DNA of 64,000 nt, taken from positions 248,001 to 312,000 of the forward strand of contig NW_027490218.1 of the NCBI RefSeq assembly GCF_050948175.1, read 5' to 3'. Every line of letters begins with the position of its first letter. The stretch's first letter is position 1. Shown piece after piece: positions 40,983 through 51,456 of the stretch. A program made the translations under genes and the position numbers. Under the pieces are notes generated by a model. It was not told where the DNA came from. It searched no databases and worked only from the letters and a program-made list of their open reading frames with translations. The stretch is from Xylocopa sonorina (Eukaryota > Arthropoda > Insecta > Hymenoptera > Apidae).

Positions 40983-42527
40983 ACGTCCGGTGAAACTATT
41001 TTCCGTTGCTCCGGGGGCTTTACGACACGAGCCTATTTTTCGGTAATTCGGTCCGCGGGAACGCGTTAAGGCCGGGTCCGACAATTTCGGCTAACGCGAC
41101 ACTAGCGAAAACACTCGCGATAATAAGGGAGTGACCCTACCTTTCGATGACTTCTCTCTCGATTTGTACGTAGAAACGGCGTGGAGGATCTTTCGCTGGG
41201 ATCGTAGCGGATTTCGTTCTGTTGGCTGCTACGGAAATCTCGATCAGTCGCCAGCAAAGAGGAGGACGGCGGTCGGAATTAAGCGATGATGCTGAATGTG
41301 GCAGAATCGGCGTGATGCGTCGTGGTGTCTGGATCGGAAGCGTCGACGGTCGCTTCGGAAAGCGGCGTCTGGGCTGGTGCGAAGGCAGGTCGCTGGTATA
41401 CGAGGACTCTCGGAACGCCCTCCAAATATTCACGCACAAGTGATCGTATGAAATTCTTCCTACTCGCACGTCGCGTTCTTCGCAAACCGGAAGCACGATT
41501 CATTCACCAGGTTTTTCTGTACTTTCGACTAAGATCTGAAGGATAAGCGGCGGTGTCAACGTCACAAAGCCGATTTCTATACTCCTTCAATTTGATGAAG
41601 ATCAACCCCAGTTGTATGGAAGAACCCGTGGAAGAATTCGTAGTTAAATGTAATGTTAAAAGTAGAACTAATATTATAAACACTTGATAAAATTAATGGA
41701 TATGGATACAGTAAACTTGCTAAAAGAACTTGTACTTGGATATAGTAAAAGTAAAAATAAAATATATTCTAGGTTTAAAGTATACAAGAACTGGAATTAT
41801 TCTAAGACTAAGACTAAGTTAAAATGGAAATAGAAATACGATGCCTGAAACCCACATTGAGGTGGCTAACGATCCAGAACCAGAGGTTTCGACTCCTCGG
41901 TAGGAGATCTCGAGTCAGAGTGTGTGCTCTGGAGACGCGTCTCTGACCTCCTCGGTTCGCGGGGCGCTACGGTCGCGGACGCTCGTTGTAGGGAGATCGC
42001 GGTCCCGCGAGTGGGGGACTCGCGTCTCGAGGCGGAGAGCGCGCGGTCCAGCGAGTGGGGACCCGCGGCTCGTGGTGGGGCTAGCGGCGCATGCCGCTGG
42101 CCGGACGCATCTTACATAGTGTAACTTAGATCTATTAATTCTTATATATGCGTCATGATATGGTATGTATGTCCTAGCTTAGAAGTAATATATAGGTTCA
42201 GGCAGATCCTGTTCCCGGAATTGGAAAAGACCCCATTCAGGTGATGGGCTGCGGCTACGTATTCCTGCAGGACGGAATCCTCGGTGCGAGGGAGATAGGG
42301 CTGCCCGTCCTTGGTGCGGGCGAGACAGGTATACTCGGTGGTGCGAGTAAGACACTGGTGCCCGGTACGAGCGAGACAGGTATACTCGGCGGTGCGAGTG
42401 AGGCAGCAGAACTCGGTGTGAGTGAGCGCGTGCAGGTATGCGCGCGCGAACTCTTCCAGTTGCTGGTTCTGCAGGCGAGTTTGGCTGGCTGCATGCGTCC
42501 AGGGGTTGATGCTGGGGGGTGCGAGGA
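40983..42527. other. Non-satellite insert between the two array arms
   Basis: About 1.5 kb with no monomer similarity. Composition is patchy: mixed at 40983-41620, AT-rich at 41620-41850, GC-rich at 41850-42110, AT-rich to about 42230, then GC-rich. Overlapping open frames in the GC-rich parts (41137-41546, 41922-42124 and 42241-42540) show no domain I recognise, and I do not call genes. Visible structures are a 12-bp palindrome GAGACGCGTCTC at 41932-41943, a 44-bp-spaced imperfect duplication of GGTCCCGCGAGTGGGG (42001 and 42045), and a minisatellite at about 42279-42440. It may be a mobile-element remnant; no terminal repeats or target duplication were seen. Confidence 0.75.
42279..42440 (+). 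repeat. GC-rich minisatellite, 51-bp spacing
   Basis: CGAGACAGGTATACTCGG occurs at 42321 and 42372, 51 bp apart. Shorter imperfect CTCGGTGGTGCGAGT-type units of about 22-30 bp lie on either side. Because 51 is a multiple of three, an open frame at 42241-42540 reads a repeated peptide ETGILGGAS. I cannot tell whether that is coding. Confidence 0.7.
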
Positions 42528-45500
42528 GGTTCCTTTCTAGGAAATTACGTTCCCAGATATCTCTGTATCGAAGCTATAGAGTACTAATGCCCCTTAAAAC
42601 GCCATATCGCATCTTATTTCTATGTTTGATGATAAGATATAATATTCATTGCGAAGAGTTACGTATTCCTCGTCTACACTTCAAAAGAATGTAAATGCGA
42701 CACTTCCTTTCTATTGAATAGCGTTCGCAGCTGTCTACGTATCGTAGCAATAGAGCTCAAATGCTCCTCAAAACGCGATATCGCATCTCATTTCTATGTT
42801 TGATGATAGGATATACTATTCATTGCGGAGTGGCATGTATACCTCGCCTGCTCGTGCAATGAATGTAAATGCGACACTTCCTTGCTAGGAAATACAGTTT
42901 GCAGATATCTGCGTAACGAAGCAATAGAGTTCTAATGCTACTTAAATCGCAATATCGCAACCCATTTATATGTTTCGTGATAAGATATAATATTCATTGC
43001 GAAGTGTCATGTATACCTCGTATTCACTTCAAAAGAACGTAAGTGCGACTATTGCTTGCTACGAAATAGCGTTTGCAGATGTCTACGTATCGTAGCAATA
43101 AAGCTCTAGTGCTACTTACATCACGATATCGCATCTCATCTATATGTTTCGTGATAAGATATAATAATCATTGCGAAGTGTCATGTATACCTCGTATCCA
43201 CTTCATAAGAATGTAAATGCGACTATTGCTTGCTACGAAATAGCGTTTGCAGATGTCTACGTATCGTAGCAATAAAGCTCTAGTGCTACTTACATCACGA
43301 TATCGCATCTCATCTATATGTTTCGTGATAAGATATAATAATCATTCCGAAGTGTCATGTATACCTCGTATTTACTTCAAAAGAATGTAAATGCTACTAT
43401 AGCTTGCTAGGAAATAGCGTTTGCAGATGTCTACGTATCGTAGCAATAGATTTCTAATGCTACTTAAATCGCGATATCGCAACCCATTTATATGTTTCGT
43501 GATAAGATATAATATTCATTGCGAAGTGTTATGTATACCTCGTATTCACTCCAAACGAATGTAAATGCGACACTTCCTTCCTAGGAAATAGCGTATTCAG
43601 ATGTCTACGTATCGTAGCAATAGAGTTCTAACGCTACTTAAATCGCGATTTCGCATCTCATTTCTATGTTTCGTGATAAGATGTAATATTCATTCCGAAG
43701 TGTCATGTATACCTCGTATTCACATCTAAAGAATGTAAATGCAAATCTTCCTTCCTGGGAAACAGCGTTTCCAGATGTCTACGTGTCATGGCAATTGAGT
43801 TCTAACGCTTCACAAAACGCGATATCGCATGTCATTTCAATGTTTCATGATAAGATATAACATCCATTGCGAAGTGTCATGTATACATCGTATTCACTTC
43901 AAATGAATATAAATGCGACACTTCCTTGCTAGGAAATAGCGTCTTCAGATATGCACGTATCGCAGCAATAGTGTACTAATGCCTCTTAAAGCGCCATATC
44001 GCGTCTCATTTCAATGTTTCATGATAAGTTATAATACTCATTGCGAAGTGTCACTTATACCACGTATTCACTTCAGAAGAATGTAAATGCGACACTTCCT
44101 TTGCTAGGAAATAGCGTTTGCAGATGTCTACGTATCGAGGAAATAGTGCTCTAATGCTTCTTAAAACGCGATATCGCATCTCACTTCTATGTATCATGAT
44201 AAGGTATAATATTCAGCGCGAAGTGTCACTTATACCTCGCATACAATTCAAATGAATGTAAATGCGACACTTCATTTCTGTAGGAGATAGCATTTGCAGA
44301 TGTCTAAGTATCGATGCAAAAGAGTTCTAATGCTTCTTAAAACGGGATCTCGCAATTCATTTCTATGTTTCATGACAGGATATAATATTCATTGCGTAGT
44401 GTCATGTATACCTCGTATTCACATCTAAAGAATGTAAATGCAAATCTTCGTTCCTGGGAAATAGCGATTCCAGATGTCTACGTATCATAGCAATAGAGTT
44501 CTAAAGCTTCATAAAACGCGATATAGCATGTCATTTCAATGTTTCATGATAAGATATAACATCCATTGCGAAGTGTCATGTATACATCGTATTCACTTCA
44601 AATGAATGTAAATGCGACACTTGCTTGCTAGGAAATAGCGTCTTCAGATATCCATGTATCGCAGCAATAGTGTACTGATGCCTCTTAAAGCGCCATATCT
44701 CGTCTCATTTCAATGTTTCATGATAAGATATAATATCCATTGCGAAGTGTCACTTATACCACGTATTCACTTCAAATGAATGTAAATGCGACACTACCTT
44801 GCTAGGAAATAGCATTTGCAGATGTCTACGCATCGAGGCAATAGTGCTCTAATGCTTCCTGAAACGCGATATCGCATCACATTTCTATGTTTCATGATAG
44901 GATATAATATCCATTGCGAAGTGTCACTTATTCCTCGTATTCACTTCAAACGAATGTAAATGCGACACTTCCTTGCCAGGAAATAGCGTTTGCAGATGTA
45001 TACGTATCGAAGCAATAGTTTTCTAATGCTTCTTAAAACGCGATATCGCATGTCATTTCTATGTTTCATGATATGATATAATATTCACTGCGAAGTGTTA
45101 TGAATACATCGTCTACACTTCAAAGGAATGCGAATGCCACACTTCCTTGCTAGGAAATGCGTTTCCTGGAGTCCCCGTATGGAAGCAATGGAGTTCTAAT
45201 GCTTCTTAAAATGCGATAACGCATTTCATTTCTATGTTTCATGATAAGATATCATATTCATTGCGAAGTGTTCTGTGTGCCTCGTCTATACTTCAAAAGA
45301 ATGTAAATGCCTCACTTCCTTGCTAGGAAATGCGTTCCCAGATATCTACGTATCGAAGCAGTAGAGTTCTAATTCTTGTTAGAACGCGATAACGCATATC
45401 ACTTCTATGTTTCATGATAACATGTAATATTCATTGCGAAAGTGTTATGCATACCTCGTCTACAGTTCAAATGAAATGTAAATGCCACACTTCCTTGCCC

Positions 45501-46861
45501 GGAAATAGAGCTTCCAGATATATACGTATCGAAGCAATAGGGTTCTAGTGCTTCTCAGAAAGCGATATCGCATGTCTTTTCTATGTTTCATGATAAGATA
45601 TAATATTCTCTTCGAAGTGTTATATTCCCCGTCTACACTGCAAAAGAATGAAAATGCCACACTTCCATGCTAGGAAATAGCATTTCGGGATGCCTACGTA
45701 TCGAAGCAATAGAGATCTAATGCTTCCTAAATCGCCATAACGTATATCAGTGCTATGTTTTATGATATGATATAATAATCATTGCGAAGTGTTATGTATA
45801 CCTCCTCTGCAGTCCAAAAGAATGTAAGTGTCACACTTCCTTGCTGGGCAACAGCGTTTCCAGATGTCTACGTATCGAAGCAATAGAGGTCTAATGCTTC
45901 ATTATACGCGATATCGCATGTCATTTCTATGTTTCATGATAAGATATAATATTCACTGCGAAGTGTTATGTATACCTAGTCTACACTTCAAGGGAATGTA
46001 AATGCCTTACATCCTTGGTAGGAAACGTGTTTCCTCAAGTCTGCGTATCGAAGCAATAGAGTTCTAATGCTTCTTAAATCGCGGTATCGCATCTCACTCC
46101 TATGTTTCATTATAAGATGTAATATTCATTGCGAAGTGTTATTTATGCCTCGTCTACACATCAAGGAATGTAAATGCCACAGTTCGTTGCTGGGAAAAGC
46201 GATTGTAGGTGTCTACGTATCGAAGCAATAGAGTTCCAATGCTTCTTTAAACGCGATATCGCATCTCATTTCTCTGTTTCATGATAAGATATAATATTCA
46301 TTGCGAAGTGTTATGTGTACATCGTCTACACTTCAAAAGATTGTAAATGTCACACCTCCTTGCTAGGAAATAGCGTTTCCAGACGTCTACGTATCGAATC
46401 AATAGAGTTCCAATGCTTCCTAAAACGCCATATCGCAACTCATTTCTATATGTCAGGATAAGATATAATATTCATTGCGAAGTGTTATGTATACCTCGTC
46501 TAGAGTACCAATGAATGTAAATGCGACACTTCCTTCTTTGGAAAGAGCGTTTCCAGATGTCCACGTAAAGAAGCATTAGAGTTCTAATGCTTCTTAGACG
46601 CGATATCGCATCTCATTTCTATGTTTCATGCTATGATATAATATTCGGTGATAAGTGATGTGTTTACCTCGTCTACACTACAAAAGAATGAAAACGCCAC
46701 AATTCCTTGCTAGGAAAATGCGTTTCCAGATATCTACGTATCGAAGCATTAGAGTTTTAGTGCTTCTAAAACGCAATATCGCATCTCATTTCTGGGTTTC
46801 AAGATAAGTTATAATATTCATTGCGAAGTATTATGTATACCTCGACTACACTTCCAAAGAT
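42528..46861 (-). repeat. Inverted satellite array, about 25 diverged monomers
   Basis: The sequence is the reverse complement of the same 174-bp monomer. GTAAATGCGACACTTCC (the reverse of the phase block) lies at 42691 and 42865, with variants at 43039 and 43213, each 174 bp apart. Monomers differ considerably from each other. They share variants with the diverged flank of the forward array, for example GCGACTATTGC (reverse of GCAATAGTCGC) and CCTCGTCTACAC (reverse of GTGTAGACGAGG). Local order persists: one monomer is doubled at about 43034-43381, and a four-monomer block repeats with a 699-bp spacing (43722 and 44421). The array runs directly into the LTR remnant at 46862. Confidence 0.96.
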
Positions 46862-47231
46862 ACTACCCGGTAATTTGCGGCGTGTTGCGTAGTTTCCCGT
46901 AGCCCTTGTTAGTTAAACCCACGTCGAAACCATAAATAAACATGCCGTGACTTCAGTATCTCGCGACATGTGTGTGTTTACTTGGCTAGGCGTAGTCGAG
47001 AGGAGGAGCATTTCGATGTTTCATGGGTTGTTCCGCCCCAGGGTTCCCGGGGTCGTGTAGTCTATCCCTTTGCTGCTTTCTGAGCAGCTGGCGCCCAAGA
47101 AAAGTTGTACGTGAGCGGATACCTTGGAACGATAGATCGCTTTAGATTAAAATACGTTTTACACCTTAAAGCATTTAGATAATTAACCCCTTCGAGCTTC
47201 CCTGACTTACTATATATAGGTTTCCGTCACA
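46862..47231 (+). mobile_element. Diverged 3' LTR remnant, relative of the solo LTR
   Basis: It aligns collinearly with about 208-618 of copy 1. Shared blocks include CCCGGT.ATT.GCGGC, TTCAGTATC.CGCGAC, GGCTAG...AGTCGAG, GGGTT.CC.CGGG, GAG.AGCTGGCGCCCAA and the terminal CCGTCACA (47224-47231). Length between TTCAG and TGGCGCCCAA is 147 bp here against 139 bp in copy 1. The 5' part is missing: the inverted satellite begins immediately upstream. The open frame of the copy 1 LTR is broken here, which argues against coding. Confidence 0.75.
47082..47108 (+). other. Conserved hairpin followed by TGGCGCCCAA, diverged LTR
   Basis: Stem GCTGCT/AGCAGC, loop TTCTG, then TGGCGCCCAA at 47099-47108. It is the counterpart of 406-432, with one compensated base pair. 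Confidence 0.6.
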
Positions 47232-47280
47232 ACTAATAGGAACCATCACTTTACATAGATATATAGAACACACAAAGTTT

Positions 47281-47440
47281 TAAACGTAGAACTGAGAATT
47301 TGAGAGCTTACTTTGAAACGTTAGTAGTGAGAAATTCCATCGGATTTCATAGAAATTCAGAACTTACTTGCTATGAAACATAGGCAGATAAGGGCCATCG
47401 CATTGCTTAGAAGTTTAGAACTTTCTTACTTCAACAAAGA
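47281..47440 (+). repeat. Short degenerate satellite-like units, about 60 bp apart
   Basis: GAAACGTTAG at 47315 and GAAACATAGG at 47375 are followed by similar blocks (GAGAAATTCCATCG and GATAAGGGCCATCGCATTG), each then followed by a TTCAGAACTT or TTTAGAACTT block. The order GAAACATAG, ATCGC, TTTAGAAC matches the central third of the forward-orientation monomer. They look like decayed and internally shortened monomers on the far side of the inverted array. Confidence 0.45.
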
Positions 47441-48136
47441 TTTCTATTGGCTTCGTCCGTTCTTTTAGAAGAGTTTTTGATAAACCACATACTTTTCACG
47501 CTTCTGATATCTTTGATAGTTCGCGAGATGTAATCGTTTAAGTTTTAAAATGATTACTTAGTGTGGATTATTATTCAGTATCTCGCTCATAAACGAGTCT
47601 GCATAGGATTTAATCCATAAGTTTTTAAGCCTGGAATTTATGCAGTTATTTGTTATTCACTTATTGCTCAAACGACAAAGATTCTGACCACTTCAAAATG
47701 GTTGACTTTCATCAATTTTCTTAAAAATTGAAATACTGCCCAACTGCTTGCAATTGAATGTTTGACTTTTCTAGCTCCTGTTTAGACATCTTTCTATTGG
47801 AATGTTCAAGTATTTTTCATATTCGTAATTATTAAAAATGTTTTACTTGATTCTTTTATTTAATATTTAGAATTTTCTGAGAAATATTTTTTATCGTAAT
47901 GAACTATATAATTGCAATTATAATTCTTTATGAAGTAATAATAACAGAAAGGTATGTATCCATTCTTGTAGTTTTGTAAAGAGTATTTAATCTTACTATC
48001 TAAAATGAAACATTGAGATCTGTTTACAATCTAATGGGATTTAATTACCTTTTGATTCAAATTCACAATGATAATCATCCATAGTTCAACAATTTTGTGA
48101 GCTGTCCTCAGGAATCCGCAGCTCAGTAATTATAAA
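47441..48136. other. AT-rich unique DNA, nothing recognised
   Basis: I see no repeats from the array, no convincing open frame and no RNA gene here. It begins the unique island between the LTR remnant and the complete solo LTR. Confidence 0.6.
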
Positions 48137-48212
48137 ATGAACGACACAAAGAACAGCCTAACCAAACGTATTCGAACCGATTTTTCAATACTAATCTTAT
48201 CATGTTTAACTT

Positions 48213-48279
48213 ATGCTGCAAACTATTGAAATGCCCTTCGAAAAGCGTTTATTCACTTTATCAAATTACTATCAAAACC
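48213..48279 (+). other. Possible upstream exon of the island gene
   Basis: An ATG at 48213 opens a frame that reaches a strong splice donor, GTGAGT, at 48280. Spliced to an AG at 48540-48541 (intron of about 262 nt), the phase would agree with the frame that enters ATG 48577. A second candidate acceptor, TTACAG at 48330-48335, would give a 56-nt intron, but the joined frame then ends at 48401. Either model is speculative. The signals are good in isolation and I have no transcript to decide between them. Confidence 0.2.
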
Positions 48280-48355
48280 GTGAGTATTATCGCCTTTCTT
48301 TACTTTTTGTAACCTTTAATGCCTTCATGTTACAGATCGTTAAACTTGCTTTAAA

Positions 48356-48604
48356 ATGCTCTATCGTATTACGGAAGAATGGACATACCAATTCATTTTA
48401 AAAAATGAAGGTAACCTTCATATGTCCAACATAACTCCACTTACAAAAAAACTATTTTCATCAACGGATGGCCCCTTTGTACTATGCAATTTTATATTAG
48501 CAAAAACTTCTATGAAACTTATAGTTTCGTGGATATCTGAGGTGCTAATTATTACTGCCCCACCCTGTATATTGTTATGGATGTGTCCAACAAGGCAACG
48601 ATGA
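48356..48604 (+). CDS. Unrecognised 82-codon open frame, uncertain
   Basis: I do not recognise the product. The frame starts at an ATG, contains one hydrophobic stretch near residues 54-75 and ends by overlapping the first 28 bases of the next open frame in another phase. It also contains possible splice sites (GAAG|GTAACC at 48411). It may be chance, a 5' untranslated region, or an exon in a different gene model. Because it overlaps the better-supported frame at 48577, both are unlikely to be used in one transcript. Overall support is weak. Confidence 0.15.
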   Translation: MLYRITEEWTYQFILKNEGNLHMSNITPLTKKLFSSTDGPFVLCNFILAKTSMKLIVSWISEVLIITAPPCILLWMCPTRQR

Positions 48605-49097
48605 ACAGAGTTAAATTTAATATTATAGTGTTTATTATTTTACTTATAGTATATTTGTTTTTCTGGAATTTTGCCAAAAAACAATGTTCACGATGTCGAC
48701 AGATGAATATATTTGCCTTAGAATTACAAGAGCCAACAATTTCGAAAGTAGAATATTACTTTACTTCGCTAACCGAATCATTGCAAACGTTAAGTAAAGT
48801 GCTTGCCTTTCAAAACAGTCAGATGCAAATTACGATACAACGTTTCCAAGAAATGGTACGTGCCACTGTTTTTTAATTTCCGTTTATTTAATCAAAGGAA
48901 ATTTAATTGAAATATCCGCAAAATTTGAGGACAAAAAGTTATTGTAATTTTACGCAACATATATGATGGTGATAAAGGGTAAGTATACGGAACTGAAAAT
49001 GGAAAGTAGCGAGCAGAAAAAGAAACTGATGGAGCTACAAAGTAGATTGATACATCCGTCAAATGATGATTCTAGGTTAATAAAATCTGTTAATTAA
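48577..49097 (+). CDS. Candidate two-exon gene: small single-pass membrane protein with coiled-coil tail
   Basis: I do not recognise the family. Exon 1 (48577-48855, 93 codons) starts at ATG and encodes a short basic N-terminus, a strong hydrophobic segment at about residues 14-33, then basic residues, a CSRC motif at 37-40 and a region from about 50 rich in L, Q, E and S. Exon 1 ends at the donor ATG|GTACGT. An acceptor AG at 48982-48983 (or 48976-48977) resumes the same phase and adds 37 (or 39) residues rich in K, E, L and Q, ending with TAA at 49095-49097. Total is about 130-132 residues. The intron is 122-128 nt and unspliced reading stops at 48876. Phase agreement plus a good donor supports a real spliced gene, but the polypyrimidine tract is poor and the 5' end is unclear. 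It is the only plausible gene in the window. A type II or tail-anchored membrane protein is one reading. Confidence 0.4.
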
Positions 49098-50850
49098 AGA
49101 ACTATTGCAAAAATCAAGTATAATCAATATTACTTCTGCTCAAAGGCTATAATAGAATTGGACCGAAATGGGTACAAAACAGGCAATTATATCTATACGT
49201 TCTGTTCTATGCAAAGGCAAATATTTCAAAGAGAAAAGATGTGTTACTTACAAATTACTTATGTTCCTAGATATCTCACTAATTCAGGCTTCTTGTCTTG
49301 CAGAACTTATCATTCATGTAGCATGTAAAGGGGTCGAAGAATAGTAAAAGATTTTTATATTTCATAGCCTCACTTGATACGTCGATTGGATCACGTAAAA
49401 TATCGGACATTAATTGCATCTACATCTTCAGACCTTAAATATATAATTGCAACAACATATTTAATAGCGTTTTAATAACATTTTTCTAATTGTTTATATC
49501 TATGTCTAATAAATATATATTAATCGAATAAGTTGCTTTACCAAAGAATAAAAGTATCTGAGGCTTACAAATCGGAGCATTACATAACAAACGTGCATCA
49601 CATATATAATATTACATGTAACAAAAGATGAAGACCAAAAAGATCGTACATAAGTTGAATCCACAATGCGGTCATAGAGATACAGAAACGGCAAAAATTC
49701 CAAACAATAATTTAAAAAATTCAAAAAGGGGGGAGTGAAAATCCATCTCCTTGACGATGATAAGGAACAAGTCTGCCTCATGCACTACAATATCCCAAAC
49801 AGCCAGCGATTGGCACGCCAATGACAACGGATGGAACGAATTCCGTGACAGAACTGTGCTAACAAAGTGCTCCTACTCAGCTTTCGAAATGGCATACTGT
49901 TAGTAATAGGGCGGCATTCGTATCACGGCACTATTAAAGCACCGAGATATAGCACACGGCCGTAACAATGACACTATCAGCTCACCATAGCTACACGCGT
50001 GGTTGTGGCGTATGCTGACATTTACTAATGGGGAAGCTGTTTCCATAAAAATTATAAGCTAATATGAAAAATGACTAAACTGTGCAATTTATTTATTTTG
50101 ATTCCAAAATAGGTACACCGGCACAAGACAAAGATATAAGAACTCGATTTTATTATTTTCTATAAACTAGCTCGATAAGACGATTTTTTCCATAAAGTCG
50201 ATAACTACTTTGTCATAAAAATATACACACTTATTTTATATATATTTTCTTCAATTTATTGTTGCAAATTCATGCAATTTCGGGTTACATTACATACGAT
50301 GACAGCATGTTATTTCAAAAATTACACAAGGCGAAGTTAGGGACGCAACAGCATGAATTTTTATTTTATAAGTAATATTTTTTTTATAAATAATATTTTT
50401 AGTCTATGATGGATTGAAAGAAATATATACGACTCGCTCAATAACTATAAATATAGGAAAACGACCATCAAAATGTCTATCAATACTCATATGCTGAACA
50501 TCTACTGACATCTAACGGTTCTAATTTGTATGAAAGCACAGGTTCCCCATTGCCAAATGTGATCCTGCGTCATGGCTGAGGAGATTCATGAATGGAGCGA
50601 TGATACGCGTGTCACCATGGTGCTGGTGCTGCGCGATTCGCTTGTCTAGAATGTGCTGGTAACACGTTCTGGCATTTTAGTTAACGAATCCGGTCACAGA
50701 TGACTACGAATCAGTTGACACTCCTCGGAAGTGGCAATATAGTGCCGGCATGGTGTCGCTACCATCTTGCCGTTTGTTATCTGGGATGCTTTTTAGTGCA
50801 TTATTCGGAATTGAATTTGAACACATAGCTACTTAATCGCAAATTTGTAT
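49098..50850. other. AT-rich intergenic DNA up to the solo LTR
   Basis: No convincing gene. A minus-strand open frame at 49506-49781 is low-complexity and hydrophobic and looks like chance. Two less AT-rich patches, at about 49780-50040 and 50520-50800, have a different base composition from their surroundings but no match I recognise. AATAAA at 49508-49513 could serve as a distant polyadenylation signal for the upstream candidate gene. Confidence 0.55.
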
Positions 50851-50863
50851 GTACTGTGACGTG

Positions 50864-50873
50864 GTGACGTCAC
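50864..50873. promoter_or_regulatory. CRE-like palindrome GTGACGTCAC
   Basis: A perfect 10-bp palindrome containing TGACGTCA, the consensus for CREB/ATF bZIP factors, ten bases inside the left end of the LTR. This position (U3) is where LTR enhancer elements usually lie. Function is inferred from the motif only. Confidence 0.35.
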
Positions 50874-50885
50874 AAGGCTCGCTCA

Positions 50886-50898
50886 CCCCCCCCCCCCC
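50886..50898. repeat. C13 homopolymer
   Basis: Thirteen uninterrupted C near the left end of the LTR. Its length is prone to sequencing error. Confidence 0.9.
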
Positions 50899-51010
50899 TG
50901 CTTCGGTTAGACTAGCTCGCAGATCACCACCCATGCGAGAAGCGTGACACGGACCATTGCGATAGCTGTATTTGCGAGGAGCGTGAAATACACGATGGTA
51001 GAACCTTCCA

Positions 51011-51027
51011 CCCCCCCCCCCCCCCCC
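51011..51027. repeat. C17 homopolymer
   Basis: Seventeen uninterrupted C inside the LTR. The minus strand is G17 and could form a G-quadruplex. The tract also makes the long minus-strand open frame at 50833-51336 untrustworthy. Confidence 0.9.
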
Positions 51028-51372
51028 GTTCGTTTCTCTCTCTCCGTTCGACGGATAAGACTGGCGAGTTGATGGAAGAAGCGACCTATAAGACGCCTCT
51101 TCGGCGGATAATAAGACCGCAGGTTCGCGGAAGGGCTGTGCGCCGAGGTTGCGTGACGGGCTCGACGGTGGAGGAGTCGGGAAGTGAGCAAGAAGAGACC
51201 CTGAAGCCCGAAGGATACGATCCAGAGCTCTGCAACGATAAGACCGCTGCCATAGTCCATGGAGACAAACAGGATGGTTCTCAGGTGTGAGAAGGACCTC
51301 TACCCCTCCCTTGAGCCCATGGAGAGGAAAACTCAAGATGCACAGCGGAATTGCAGGTGAGCCGTGGAAAGC

Positions 51373-51456
51373 GCGGCGCGCGGCACGCGCCGCAGTTCAA
51401 ATAATCCAGAGGACCCCCTCTAGACACACCAGAGGGGGCGATCAGGGTAGATCGCC
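51373..51456 (+). other. Cluster of three perfect hairpins in the LTR
   Basis: Stem 1 is GCGGCGCG/CGCGCCGC (51373-51380 and 51386-51393, 5-nt loop). Stem 2 is CCCCCTCT/AGAGGGGG (51414-51421 and 51431-51438, 9-nt loop). Stem 3 is GGCGATC/GATCGCC (51437-51443 and 51450-51456, 6-nt loop). Stems 2 and 3 share two bases, so they could be mutually exclusive. They lie 105-190 bp upstream of the TATA box, thus probably in U3, where they could act as DNA cruciforms or as structure in a read-through RNA. Confidence 0.6.

Noticed and set aside
41855..41900. tRNA-like internal promoter boxes (TGGCTAACG and GGTTTCGACTCC)
   Set aside because: The B-box match has an extra base, the spacing is too short, and no cloverleaf can be drawn.
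41137..42124. Several overlapping open frames in the insert
   Set aside because: Both strands are open in the same GC-rich parts and no domain or splice pattern is evident.
49506..49781. 91-codon minus-strand open frame
   Set aside because: Low-complexity, aromatic-rich translation of AT-rich DNA with no supporting signals.
49780..50800. Possible inverted pair of less AT-rich patches (49780-50040 and 50520-50800)
   Set aside because: Reverse-complement comparison by eye gave no continuous match.
50833..51336. 167-codon minus-strand frame and overlapping plus-strand frame at 51069-51290
   Set aside because: Several frames on both strands are open at once in this GC-rich stretch, one crosses a poly-G tract of 17, the plus frame is only about 72 codons from its first ATG, and the region is LTR.
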